64,000 nt of DNA from Dipteronia dyeriana (Eukaryota; Streptophyta; Magnoliopsida; Sapindales; Sapindaceae), in assembly GCA_032871835.1 (NCBI GenBank), contig CM065297.1:1180501-1244500 (forward strand), in the 5' to 3' direction. A program made the position numbers and the translations under genes. Position 1 is the stretch's first letter, and each line of letters opens with the position of its first letter. Below, one piece after another: positions 46,380-57,595 of the stretch. The notes beneath the pieces are model-generated. The model ran no database searches, was not told the DNA's origin, and worked only from the letters and a program-made list of their open reading frames with translations.

Positions 46380-46625
46380 ATCGGGTTGGGTGACCCGACA
46401 CCGGGTCAGCCTGACCCGACACCGGGTCAGCCTGACCCGACAGAATTTTGCAGGACAAAAAACAATGAAAATTCCATCGGGTCAGGGTGACCCGATGTCG
46501 GGTCAGCCCAACCCGATGAAATTTTTCATCGGGTCTGCTGACCCGACGTCGGGTCACCCCAACCGGATGAAATTTTTCATCGGGTTGGGCTGACCCGACA
46601 TCGGGTCACCTTGACCCGATGGAAT
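46380..46625. repeat. Dyad-symmetric GGGTCA/TGACCC array upstream of the transposase
   Basis: It starts with units of about 21 bp built on CGGGTCAGCCTGACCCG, then three units of about 51 bp beginning near 46475, 46527 and 46578. Each longer unit has two dyads (CATCGGGT...ACCCGATG) and an AAATTTTTCATCGG link. It is very GC-rich against an AT-rich background. Its near edge lies 118 bp upstream of the transposase ATG, close to a splice acceptor (TTAAAG) before that ATG, so it sits in the leader or a leader intron. Possible binding sites or a hairpin-forming element; function unknown. Confidence 0.75.
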
Positions 46626-46800
46626 TTTTCATGGTTTTTTTTTAAAAAACTTGGGATTAGGAGATAAATACCAGATTAGGAAGTTGCAATGTTGTTCGGT
46701 GGATGGCTTTGTGAGTATGTTAGTAATTGTTTGTTGCAAATTGGTAAATATAGTTAATAAATTGGGTGATGTTATGAATAAGGGCAATTTGGGAATTTTA

Positions 46801-46880
46801 TGGCACTTTTACAATTGTTTTGGATTTTAGGGTAGATTTGCAATTTGGTCCCTAAATTAGGATAGTTTTACTAAAAACCC
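46801..46880 (-). repeat. Right TIR of the Ulp1-carrying MULE
   Basis: Inverted partner of 39251-39330, ending CTAAAAACCC, followed by the 9-bp target copy. At all six mismatches the difference is a transition, as expected from decay of methylated cytosines. Confidence 0.92.
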
Positions 46881-48220
46881 ATATATTTTTTTCGACAACA
46901 AACCCATCAAACTGTTGAAAATGGACGGAAAAGGGCTCTGATTTTCCTTGCATGTGCACCTCACATACATAATTCAAAGGGAATATTTGTACTTCCATTG
47001 TTAAAAAAATTAGGAATAATAAAAATAAAAATGTGTGCTTAGCTGCCTGGGTTTCAATTTAATCAGCTACCACTCATCCTCCTCTATCATCTCTTCCTGA
47101 TTAATTCACCTTCAACAGTCACCGCCATCTCATCTCTCCTCGTCTCACTCCTCATACCCTAATCTATATCTCTCTATTTCAACTCTCAAATCTAGATCTC
47201 AACCAATTTTTATTTAAAAAATATATATATATAGATCTCAAATTATAGTTGTTTGTTGCGCCATCTACTTCCACTGCCCTAAACCACTACCTCCGCTCTT
47301 CAGCTGTGCCAATGACCTCGTCTTCGGCGGAATCACAGTCTCTCTCTCTCTTACAACAAACCGAATCGAACCTCTTCAACTGCTACAAATCAACCGAATC
47401 GATCCCCAAATCGGCGATTTTGGTCTTCTATTCACAGGGCTTGATCTCCTCCCAACCGCCGCCGCGTCTTCTCTCTCTCTTCATGAATCTGTCTCCGTCT
47501 ATCTCCTCTATTGTTGATCTCCAGTCCATCTTCTCTCTACCTTTTATCTTTTCTATTTCATCGATTTCGTGTTTGAGTTTTGAGTTTTATATTCTTATTG
47601 AAAAATATTTTATTGACAAGATAAATATATATATAATTTTTAAAACAAAATACATAATATATTTAAAAGTCAGTGAGAGTCTATAAATGTCTATGAAAGT
47701 TTTTGAATTTTTTTTATAATTCTTCAAAGTCTATAGAAGTCCATACAAGTCCATGAAATTTGTAAAAGTCATCCACTTAAAAAAGTCTTTAAAAGTCTTT
47801 AAAAGTCTTTAAAAGTCTTTTGAAATCCCAATAGAATATACCCCCTTAATTTTTAGAAACTGGATTTTGATTGTTATGAATAGGAAAAAAACTGATTTTG
47901 ATTTCAATTTCTTTAATTCTAGAAAGTTTTGATTTTGATTTTGATTTCTTTTTAATTATGAAAAGTTATTCCTGATTTTAATTTTAAAAAAATTATTCCT
48001 GTTTTTTTAACGATGGAAAGACAAAAATGCCTTTTGAATTATGCATGTGAGGTGCATGTGCAAGGAAAATCAGACGAAATTAGGGTTTCATTCATATTCC
48101 ATCATTTATTGTCAATTTATAACAATTTGATTGGTTTACCGTTGAAAAAAATATATTTTGGGGCAGTATACGATTACACGTATACTTTAGGCGGGTCTAG
48201 TGCCAATTAGTCAAATTTTA

Positions 48221-49144
48221 ATTAAAAAGTGTACAAATGACATTTGATTAATAATAACTTTGCTGTAATAATGCTTTTTTTTCTGGATTTTATTGTAATT
48301 ATATTAGTAGATTTAATGCATAAAAGACAAAACAATTTTACTCTAATATGATTGAAAACAGGTATTTACGTAAAATTATTAAAGTCAACTGTTATATTTA
48401 ATACTGTTAAGTCGTTAGAGAGACAACTTAAAAAAAAGAGGGATTAATATGATATTAGAAAAAATATAAGGACTAATTTAATTACTTTTATAAAAATTAA
48501 AAATAATTTGAAATTTAAAAACATATCCATAACATAATTTATAGGACATTGTTTAGGTACTGATCGATCGGTACCTAATTATACCGATCAATAAATAAAT
48601 GATTGATTATTATGTAACTCAAAATAAAAAGAAATAAAAAATAAAATAAAAATATTTTTACCATATGATAACGTTATATTGAAAGGTCAGTATAGCGCCT
48701 CTTTGACTTAATTTGTAATCGCCATTTGTTTGATATAAAAGATGGTGATGGGATGTACGAAGTCGTTGAAACCACCACCACATTATTATAAACTACGTGG
48801 ATTATTAAATACCCATTAAAATTGAAATCAAAATATTAAATTTTTTAAAATAGCTGTTGAATATGATTTGATTATTGTTGTTTAAAGAAAAGAAAAGAAT
48901 TCAATGTCTGATTTGAGGGCCTGGCTGCTGTGCAGTTAAGGGGAAAATGACCACCACGTGGCAGTCAAATACTAAACAAATTAATGAACCGGTTATCCCC
49001 AATATTTTTTTTTTAAATTGTTCCAACTGTTTAAAATTTGTAATTATAAAATTAAAAAAATTAAAAAATTAAAAATTATATGTAAAAATGTAAAAAAATA
49101 TATTTATCGAAGATAAATTAATTAATTATATATTTTCATATTAT
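48221..49144. other. AT-rich region without a gene
   Basis: No gene or RNA recognised. A small palindrome (GTACTGATCGATCGGTACC near 48556-48576) may be a remnant of a miniature element. The last 100 bp before the minisatellite are A/T runs. Confidence 0.4.
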
Positions 49145-49159
49145 TTGGAATCTTTTATA

Positions 49160-50140
49160 TGTAACTATTTTCACGGCTATGGTAATCATCTCTACGATTA
49201 CGGTAATAATTTTTACTGTTTCGGTAACCATTTTTCAGTTTTTGATATTTTAACTTGTAAACATTTTCACGACGATGGTAACTATTTTCACATATACAGT
49301 AACCATTTAACGGTTTTAATAACCACTTTTTAATTTTTGAAATTTTGACTTGTAATTATTTTCACAGTATTAGTAACCACTTTCACGGATCCAATAACTA
49401 TTTATACGATTTTGATAACCACATGTTAACTTTTAAAATTTTGACTTGTAACTATTTTCACAGCATTGGTAATCACTTTCACAGCTTCAGTAACCATTTT
49501 TACATTTTTGATATTTTGACTTGTAACCATGTTCATGATATTGATAATCACTTTCACGGATTCGGTAATCATTTATATGGTTTTGGTAACCACTTTTTAA
49601 TTTTTAAAATTTTGACTTGTAACCATTTTTACGGTATTGGTAACCACTTTCACAGTTTCAGTCACCATTTTATGGCTTTGGTCACCATTTTCCAATTTGA
49701 AATTTTGACTTGTAACTATTTTCACGGCATTGGTAACTACTTTCACAGCTCCGGTAACCATTTATTCGGTTTTGGTAATCATTTTTAAATTTTTAAAATT
49801 TTGACCTATAATCATTTTTACAGCTCTAATAACCATTTTACGGCTTTAGTAACCACTTTTTAATTTTTGAAATTTTGACTTGTAACCATTTTTACGTCAT
49901 TGGTAACCATTTTCACGGATTCGATAACCATTTATACGGCTTTGGTAACCACTTTTTAATTTTTAAAATTTTGACTTGTAACTATTTTCACGGTATTGGT
50001 AACCACTTTCACAGCTCCGATAACCATTCATACGGATTTGGTAACCATTTTTTATTTTTATTTTTTACATTTTTACTTGTAATCATTTTTATAGCAATGA
50101 TAACTTTTTTCACGGCTCCGGTAACCATGTATTTTTTTTA
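49160..50140 (+). repeat. Minisatellite of 96/75-bp units with 21-bp subunits
   Basis: About ten units, each containing the spacer TTTTGACTTGTAAC, spaced about 95 bp apart or about 76 bp where one subunit is missing. Within a unit, two to four subunits of about 21 bp read TTTCACGGCNNYGGTAACCA. Because 21, 75 and 96 are multiples of three, a frame stays open over long stretches and reads as NHFHGFGNHLYGFG-like peptides. There is no promoter, splice or domain evidence, and stops fall in several units, so I treat it as non-coding satellite DNA. Confidence 0.85.
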
Positions 50141-51211
50141 AAGCTTTCGTCATTGGTAGGATTCAAGCCGATGACATCATTTTTGGATAGGTGATTTGAG
50201 TCTAAATATAAATTAAACGTTAATTGTAATTATGAGAATTAGAATATTAAATAATAAACGAGTGGTGTTATTGGTACACCTCTTATAGGTCAAATTATGC
50301 CCTGCTTTTTAAACTTTATAGTATTCTTTTTTCTTTACTTAATTTTATAATACAATTCAAGGGGAAAAAAATTCTACAAAGTAAATATATTATGGAATAG
50401 TTTGAGAAAGATATCAATTATATGGAAGAATTGTCGATATTAAACATCTTGAAGAATTTTCTAAGAATGACATAATGCATTTGTAAGAATTGTCTAACAA
50501 TTATATCAAACATCAGTAAGAATTATCTGAGAATGATATCAAGCTTATAGAAATAATTCTTTCAATTTCTTCTTTAGAAGTAAGTTTTAAGTTTATCTTT
50601 TATTTAGAATGATATCAAGCTGACGTTATGTCGAAACAATATATAAATATGCATTGTGCCTTAGTACGAAATATCATCGAGAGTAGTGATATTATATCCT
50701 ATAAAAATTACATATAAATCCCAAATTATTATTATTTTTTTAAAATTCCAATATTGTCCAAATTTGACTTGTAAGTTATAACCACTGTTATGGCTTTGGT
50801 AAATGCTTCACTAAAAAACAAGTTTGCAATATAATTCAATTGCAATTTAATTTCCTCAAACCTAATATTATGCATAAATAAACTCAGTTTAATGTTGTAA
50901 TATATCACAAAAATAGAATAAAAAAATTCTCTATGTTGTTCCTTATACTCTAATTACTTAGTTACGTCTGTACGTATACATTGATTGGATTATAAAACAT
51001 GTTTGAAAGTGGGTGCCTATTAGACTCCAAAATGGTTAGATGAATCTCAATATTCCATATAGAAAGTTAGATAATATGCTTCAAAATCGGGATAATTATT
51101 GTCTGATTGATATAGAATGGTAACATATTAGAGTCATATTTGCAAAATGCAGTACTGTACAAGTTGTAAGCCTTAAGGGTCAAAGAAAGTAAAGTAATAC
51201 ACTTATGTATC
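50141..51211. other. AT-rich region without a gene
   Basis: Nothing recognised except weak direct repeats near 50400-50560 (TAAGAATT(G/A)TCT(G/A)A(G/C)AATGA-like phrases and TATCAA). The style suggests old transposon or intergenic DNA. Confidence 0.35.
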
Positions 51212-51465
51212 TTTCAACTTCTAAATGCCAACGAAGAACGGTTAGGTGCATTGTGCTTTAATTTTAGGTGTATCTGCCCTTCCTCGAGAGATAAGTTGGT
51301 GTGCCAGGTTTTGGACCTTGGATCACAACAATGGAAGGCTTCTTCTCCCGATGGACTTCATCTTTGTTCCCTTTCCTTTCCTTCATTGGGAAGGAGCTCT
51401 ACAATAGCCTTCCCGTAATTCTTATCAGCTTCAACATAAAAATTATTTTGGTTAGCCACAAATAA
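51212..51465 (-). pseudogene. Clathrin light chain terminal-exon fragment
   Basis: The minus strand has a splice acceptor (AAACAG) at 51466 and then encodes LFVANQNNFYVEADKNYGKAIVELLPNE. After a frameshift comes EKKPSIVVIQGPKPGTPTYLSR, and after another, LKLKHNAP. This matches the C-terminus of plant clathrin light chains, where the KKPSxVVIQGPKPGKPTDLSRMR and LKLKHxPP motifs are characteristic. Clathrin light chain supports coat assembly in endocytosis. Only this exon is recognisable; the coiled-coil region upstream is not found. The retained acceptor argues for a genomic duplicate rather than a processed copy. It is non-functional in this state. Confidence 0.8.
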
Positions 51466-52428
51466 CTGTTTAAGTAATTAAAATGCACCGGTCAGATATA
51501 GTCATGCTAATTGGCCTATCCTCAATCTCCAAATCACAAGATCAAGAAACAATAAATCCCACAAGAAACAAAGAGAACTCGAATCTCACATAAAGCAATC
51601 TTGATATCTCAGTTTTCAGCCAAAAAAAGAAAATTTCAGTTTTCTACCAAAACAAACTAGTAGCCTAGTAGGTCTTTTGGTGTCGTGCAAGAGGTGTCGA
51701 GATCAAATTTCACTCGCGAAATCATTGTAATGAAAAGAAAAAAAACTGCTATCAATATCAATAACTCCCACATTTTGTTTTCAAGCATTTGATGTCAATT
51801 CAGTGGAGAAACCAGATGCAACACTTGATTTTCTCACAATGACCATAGTGCACTTTTATATCACACATTAACACTACAAATCACACTTGTGTAAAAACCC
51901 TACCCAATTCAATCAACAAAAACAAAAAAATCGATCAAACCTAGAAAAACACACCATCTCCAACACAAGCTGTGAATCAACAAAGAGATATCAGTAGCCT
52001 CACCTTTGAATCCAGCTGCTCTGCTGGGTGACATTAGTGTCCAAACCCTAATTTGATTCACTTCAAACCTATAATCATGAATACTTCACATTATTTACAC
52101 ACAAGGGCAAGGCACGCCAAGCAGCAGAACAAACAGGGGACACAACAGAAAAACAAAAAACCCTAATCTGAGAGCATAGACCACCCATATGAGAAACAGA
52201 GCAATCCAACAACACCACAAACAAACAAAAAAGGACAACAAAGCTATAGAAGCTCTTCTTCTTTGTTTTCATTATAAAAATACAAAAGCAAAATGAGAAA
52301 GGAAAGGATTTTTAATTACTCAAAAGCAAAGAAGGATTATAGTAATATGAAGTTTTTGTAACTTTAATAATTTCAAAGTAAAATCTCAAAGTAAGAAAAT
52401 AACTTTTACAATCAAGCAAGATAATTAA
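51466..52428. other. Gene-like leader sequence, no definite gene
   Basis: On the minus strand, 52260-51960 looks like a leader: T-rich, ending in ATTAGGGTTTGGAC, an ATG at 52034 and 10 codons (MSPSRAAGFK) before a good GT donor at 52003. It may be the 5' end of the gene that left the clathrin light chain fragment, or an unrelated relic. 51670-51730 has a degraded tRNA-like or SINE-like phrase (TAGTAGGTCTTTTGGTGTCG). Confidence 0.3.
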
Positions 52429-54859
52429 GGTTCAGTTTGATATTGCTTTCCCAACTGTTTTTGGGACCAAAACTGATTCTAGACAGATGATAGGGTGTCT
52501 AGTAAAATTATGGGGAACTGTTTTTGGTCACTTTTAGCTTCTTGCAGCTGAGTTTTTGAGAAATTACAAATAAATGATTTTGAAAACCAGCTTCTCCTTT
52601 TGCAAATCCAGCTACAGTGTTTTTAATGAAATTTTACTCAAGTTTCCTATTTTATCCTTGGCCTTTCATTACATCGACCAAAATCATCATATCTTTACCT
52701 TTGAAGCCATTCTTCCTTTGAAGCGAAGCAAATCAGACCTCACGAATCAAGCACGGAGAACTTGCGAATCACCAGATCTCTTTGCCGGAAGCGACACCAC
52801 CCTCCACTTCGACATATTGTCTCAGGTGATCTCTTGTAATCAATTTTCAAATTTCGAGTTTCAATTTCAAGTTTTAAGTTTCAAGTTTCAAACCAGAAAG
52901 ACCTAACGAATCAATGATCAATTTTCAATATCAAGTTTTAACTTTCAGCTTGTAATTAACACCCTACCAAAATTGTAGTTTATGACTAGAGATTTACTAG
53001 TTCTGTTGGGATTCCGTCTGACGGTATATACATGGAAGTGTATGAGGATGTTTGCACAACATTAAAATGTAATAGAGAATATTTGTCTATCTCTACTCCT
53101 TCCTCTGTTGGAATAAAGCGGGAAAGAGTACTCACTAAGCTCTATAAATCGTGATTTGCTAAGGCTATGGTCATTGGGGTGTTGGAGTGATTCTCAGTTT
53201 TGATGTGCTTGTCAATCAAGCCTTTATCTGCATTCCCATTTGCTTAAATAAGACTAAAAAGGCACATTCAACTTTCTATTTTAGTTGAAGAATAGAGAAA
53301 TCAGTTTTCATCAATACTAGTGTTCTCTTGCGGTGCATACTGCATATGTGAGTAGTATTTGTAATTGTTGTTTGTTTATTTATGCTGCTACTTATCAGCT
53401 CTAAGCTTTACTGTTTTCCGATGAGAAATTGATGTTCCGCCGATGTTAACATAATAGACTAAAGACAAGGAATTTGTAGCACGCTGATAGAAGGTTTGGT
53501 GGATACATAAGCTATAGAAGTGGTCAAATTTATATATTATAATTGTTTGTAGAATCTCATGACAGGTTAACTCTTTGGGCAACAAGAAATATTGTTAACT
53601 TATATAAACAACACACTGTTTTAGAGATATTGATATCAGTCACATAACTTATATAAACAACACACACTGTTCCAATCAACAAGCACACCTTCAATATTAT
53701 GTTTGTGTATTTTGAAGAGTAAATTAGATTTATTTTCGTCAATAAAGAAAGTAAAAGTAAATTGGAATTTTGGTCTATTAATTAAAAGTTGATTAGTGAA
53801 CAGTTATGTGGGTATTGATAGAAAAGCTGGAATTTGAAACAGAGAAGGAAATGAAGATGCTTGAAAATTTTACTTTGTATTTATATATAATGTTTAACCA
53901 ATGAAGATGACGATTTTGATATCGTGCAACAAAAACAAGTGACTGTAGATGGACAATATAGAGATAAAATGTAATGTGGGTCTATTGTCTGGTTGTTAAG
54001 AACAAATATAAATTATATAATAGCTCAAATGCTGACCTTAAATGAATTAAGGCATTGTGAATTTGAGTTGTGTATTGTGCATGGACATTTGAGCGTTCGG
54101 AAAGAAGAGGTAATGCACATATCTTGATAGAATTACATTAACTTTTGTGGGTTGCATTATGATAAAAAGTATGACACCTTTGTTTCAGATAGAATTTCTT
54201 TTGTTTTTATCTATGTATAAACTTTCATGTTTTATATGTATAATTACTTTCATGGAGGTCAATGCACATGAAAAAAGTGGTCGAGGGAAGATGAGAAATG
54301 GAAATATTAAGAAATGGAATTGCACAAAGTTTAATGAGTATACACACTTAGCTATTATTTATAATTATTCATACGACAAAATTCATGTAATATGCTTCAT
54401 AACGTTATGTTTGATAGTTTTCGTTTATATCTTTTTGGGCTTGTATAATTTATATAAATTTTTCAATGATATATGTTTGGTATATTATACAAAATTATAC
54501 CATAACTTTACAAAAAAATTGTTATCATAACTGGTTAATTAATTAAATAAAGTAGAATAAAAAGAAATAAAGTATAATAATAAAAAAAGAAATAAAGAAA
54601 TAGGATTAATTAATTCAAGAAAGTATAATAAAAAAAATATGTCCAAGTAACATTTAACATTAAATATAAATAAACAAGAAAAATATAAAGTATAATACCA
54701 TTTAGTTGTCAATGTCCTTTTAGTAACATTGCTTTTAGTTCTCAAAGTACTTTTGAAAATCAGTTTACTAAACGCTCATCTGATTCTTTCCACAATAATT
54801 TTTTTCACAGCAATTCTAAAAACATTTCTTCCAACCGTATAACAATGTCAAACTTGACC
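52429..54859. mobile_element. PIF/Harbinger-like non-autonomous element, 2431 bp
   Basis: It begins GGTTCAGTTTGATATTG and ends, read inverted, GGTCAAGTTTGACATTG. It is flanked by TAA on both sides (52426-52428 and 54860-54862). It shares terminal and subterminal blocks with the 738-bp element at 37462-38199 (for example GGTCACTTTTAGCTTCT). The left part (52640-52830) is C-rich and ends in a possible exon with a GT donor (TCTCAGGTGATC). The rest is AT-rich. No Harbinger transposase or MYB-like protein is seen. Confidence 0.6.
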
Positions 54860-54862
54860 TAA

Positions 54863-56325
54863 GAAGTAATACCCTACTTTTAGAGCAATCCCATCAATCA
54901 AATGCTTTTTGCATTGGGTACTGCAATGATTATTAGCAATTTATCTCTTTTTTTTTTTTTTTAATATTGTCAATTTGAAACTCACATACTAAAGTTGAAC
55001 AAACTTCGCCTTCCTTATATTGCCATGCGTATACTTTCAGTATTAATGTATGTATCTATGAGTGCATATAAATTGTTTGATAAAATGTGTTGCAGAAAAT
55101 TTATTTGATCTCTACTAGACTTGGCAACTAAAATTGGGTGGATTAATTTGGAAGAATTCATAGATTGCATTGAAGATCAGATCACATAATTAAATCATGG
55201 GTTGAGTGTTCATTTTTTTTAACCTCAACTCAAAACCAGATATGATGAAATCAACATGGAGGATTGATTAAAAAACCCAGATAAATAAGAAACAAAACAG
55301 AAACAGAGCAAGCTACATTCGTGCGAAATAGAGGATTTGGAATTGGATTTCAAGATAAATAACACATATAAATCAATTAAACGCACATGCAATCATTAAT
55401 TCGAACGATCCGAACCAATTTCTCACCCCAAAAAAAACCCTAGATCGAATTCGATCTAAATAGAGAAAGAAGAAAAATGTTTTCGTTAAATCAAAGCACC
55501 AAATTAGATTGAAAGTAGATTACATACCTGTTTTTGAATATTCGAGTGGATTCAACAAAACAAACAAAAATATTGAAACTTTACCAAACGACACACAAAA
55601 AGGTAAAAAACAAAAAAAAAAAACAAAAAAAAAACCCTTTCCATTGGAGGAAATAAAAAGCTTAACTTATGGGTGTTTGCAACCCATAAACACTACTGAG
55701 CAAAGACCCGTCTGACCTCTCAGCAACCTCCATCGTTTATCTATCAGAAAACCCATTTATAAGCAAATCAACTCGATTTTGAGGCGGTGATTGTTAGTGA
55801 TGAAAATCACAGAAATAAAAGTAAAAGTGAAATGAAAAATCTAACGGGGTGTATTGAATTAGAGCATTTCCGATACAAGTTTCGCTCGTGAAAAAAAGAG
55901 ATATTCACGTCCGATTAATAAGTATTCTTTTTAAAAATATTTCTTCAATACAGTTGTGCATATTCAACATTAAATTGACATGATAAAAAAAAAATTAGAC
56001 ATTGTCAATACGACTGTCCATTTTCAGACGGTCTGTTGCACAACCTTTTTTAGACTGACTCAACAAACATTTAAAATTGACATTAATTTTTCATCTATAT
56101 TTGGTAAGGAAATAAAATAAAAAAGAAAACAAGAAATAAAATTGGACACATCATTAAAACAAAATGTATTTTAAACGGAAGTATTGGAGACAAAATTTTA
56201 AGTTGATCATCTATCAAATCCATATTTATACCACATAGGAAGCAAGTTCTTTGACATTGTTGCCATGTCAATAATAATTCATATATAAGTCATTTTTGCA
56301 TTGGAGATGCTCTTAGGATTCTTGA
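54863..56325. other. Region without a definite gene; leader-like sequence on the minus strand
   Basis: Between 55760 and 55520 the minus strand resembles a 5' leader: a short frame MEVAERSDGSLLSSVYG followed by a stop, then T-rich sequence to a donor (AAAAACAG|GTATGT) near 55526. No coding exon could be joined to it. The remainder is AT-rich. Confidence 0.3.
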
Positions 56326-57595
56326 AGACATTTAAAGACTTTATAAATCCGAATGTATTCAATTTAAACATTTAAAGACTTTAAAAGAGTCTATATTAAT
56401 CCAGTGGTATTCAATTCGGATTTCTATGGACTTTTAAAGAGTCTTTTCAAATCCAGGTGTATTACACTGAGACATTAAAAATATCTACAAAAATCAAGGT
56501 GTATTTAATTGAAACAAGATTTTAAAGGATTTTCTTAAGTCATAGATTTTGGTAGACTTTATGGTGAGAAGTATGAATATCAAAAGCCATAACAAGTTCA
56601 TCCTTCTCCCCAAGGATTTTGTTGGACTTTAGCTTTCAAAATGTACAAAATCTTGCTGGAACCCTTCTATTTTGACAAATGACCAGAATTGGTAAATTTA
56701 TTTGGGTAGGTTTTTCTATCTAGGAAATTATGAAAATTTATATTAGATAGAATGTTATGTTTAATATTAATCTACAAAATTTCGTCATTTATAAATAAAT
56801 ATAAAAATTGTTATAAATTTTGGAGTGGACAAAGTTCAATATTGATTTCTGCTACACAGATTCGAAAAAAAAAAATTGTTTTCATATACAAATAATCATG
56901 GATTAAATTTATAATTTTACTGTAGCATATCCTATATGTCTAGATTATCCATATCAAATTTTGTAAGATTTGAAGTTGTAGAAAATTAATTAAAAATCGT
57001 GGATCAAATGATGGTCAGTTGTGACAAGGTTTAGTTTAGTGTTATGTTTTTTTTTTCAATAGTTTATATATAGATTTACTTGGTTATTCAATTAGTTGAT
57101 TATTGCTTGTTTATATGATTAATTGAATATACAAATGTTTTATTATTGTTTGCTTGGTTATTCAATTAATCCATTATTGTTTGTTTATATTCTTTCATCG
57201 TTATATTATTTAATGTTTTTTATACTATAGTGTGAATGAAAGATTTACTTCTTTTTGAGATGATATATCTATTTATAGAATGAGAAATTTGTTTTATTTT
57301 AATTCATATTTTTTAGTTCATATTTCAGTTTGTTTTAAGTTGTTCAGTGATGATAATTTTTAGATGATTGGTTAATTTCTTACGTATTTATTATAAATTG
57401 TATTTGAATGTCTCAATCAATCCATCTATAATAGAAGTCCAAGATAACAAATCCATAAGAGTCTGAGATAGATGTCTAAACAAATCAGAAAAAATCCATA
57501 CGGATTTATAAAAGTCCGTAAAAATCCATAAAAATCTGTCATTTAAAAGTGTCATTAAATGTCTTCAAAAATCCTAATTGAATACACCCCCCTTT
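56326..57595. repeat. hAT-like element ends with GACTTTAAAA repeats
   Basis: The left part (56330-56560) has many direct and inverted copies of AAAGACTTTAAA and GTATTCAATT. The right part (57420-57595) has AAATCCATAAAAATC repeats and ends CTAATTGAATACACCCCCC. This subterminal style is common in non-autonomous hAT-like elements of plants and also appears at 47670-47855. The interior is AT-rich without a transposase. Exact ends were not fixed. Confidence 0.4.

Larger units (their letters stand above)
39251..46880. mobile_element. Ulp1-carrying MULE (Kaonashi/CUMULE type), 7630 bp
   Basis: The terminal inverted repeats are 80 bp with 6 mismatches (39251-39330 and 46801-46880), starting GGGTTTTTAG. 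A perfect 9-bp target duplication, ATATATTTT, lies at 39242-39250 and 46881-46889. All six TIR differences are transitions. Inside are a multi-exon Ulp1-like protease gene (plus strand, 40414-43454) and a MuDR-type transposase (minus strand, 46261-43839), converging with about 380 bp between their stops. This two-gene layout is known for the Ulp1-containing MULEs of Arabidopsis and melon. Both genes are slightly broken, so this copy is probably not autonomous, although its ends look functional. Confidence 0.93.
39183..48220. mobile_element. Long-TIR MULE-like element, split by a younger MULE
   Basis: With the inner element (39251-46880) and one target copy removed, 39183-39250 plus 46890-47030 forms a left arm. 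This arm matches the reverse complement of about 47960-48220: GATTAATTAGAACTGG... pairs with GACTAATTGGCACTAG..., and both arms share CTGATTTTCCTTGCA and CCTCACAT(A/G)CATAATTCAAA. The arms are at least 200 bp and the outer element is about 1.4 kb. Its interior (47040-47690) is C/T-rich with a Ser/Leu-rich open frame, and 47670-47855 carries AAAGTCTTTAAAAG repeats of hAT-like type. Exact ends and target duplication are not resolved. Confidence 0.6.

Noticed and set aside
47249..47686. Ser/Leu-rich open frame of 145 codons
   Set aside because: Lies inside the outer long-TIR element in C/T-rich sequence and shows no recognisable domain.
48545..48600. GATCGATC-centred palindrome as an operator or miniature element
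   Set aside because: Too short and isolated to assign; no flanking duplication seen.
55509..55760. Possible first exon (MEVAERSDG...) on the minus strand
   Set aside because: The frame closes after about 23 codons and no downstream exon could be connected; kept only as a leader-like stretch.
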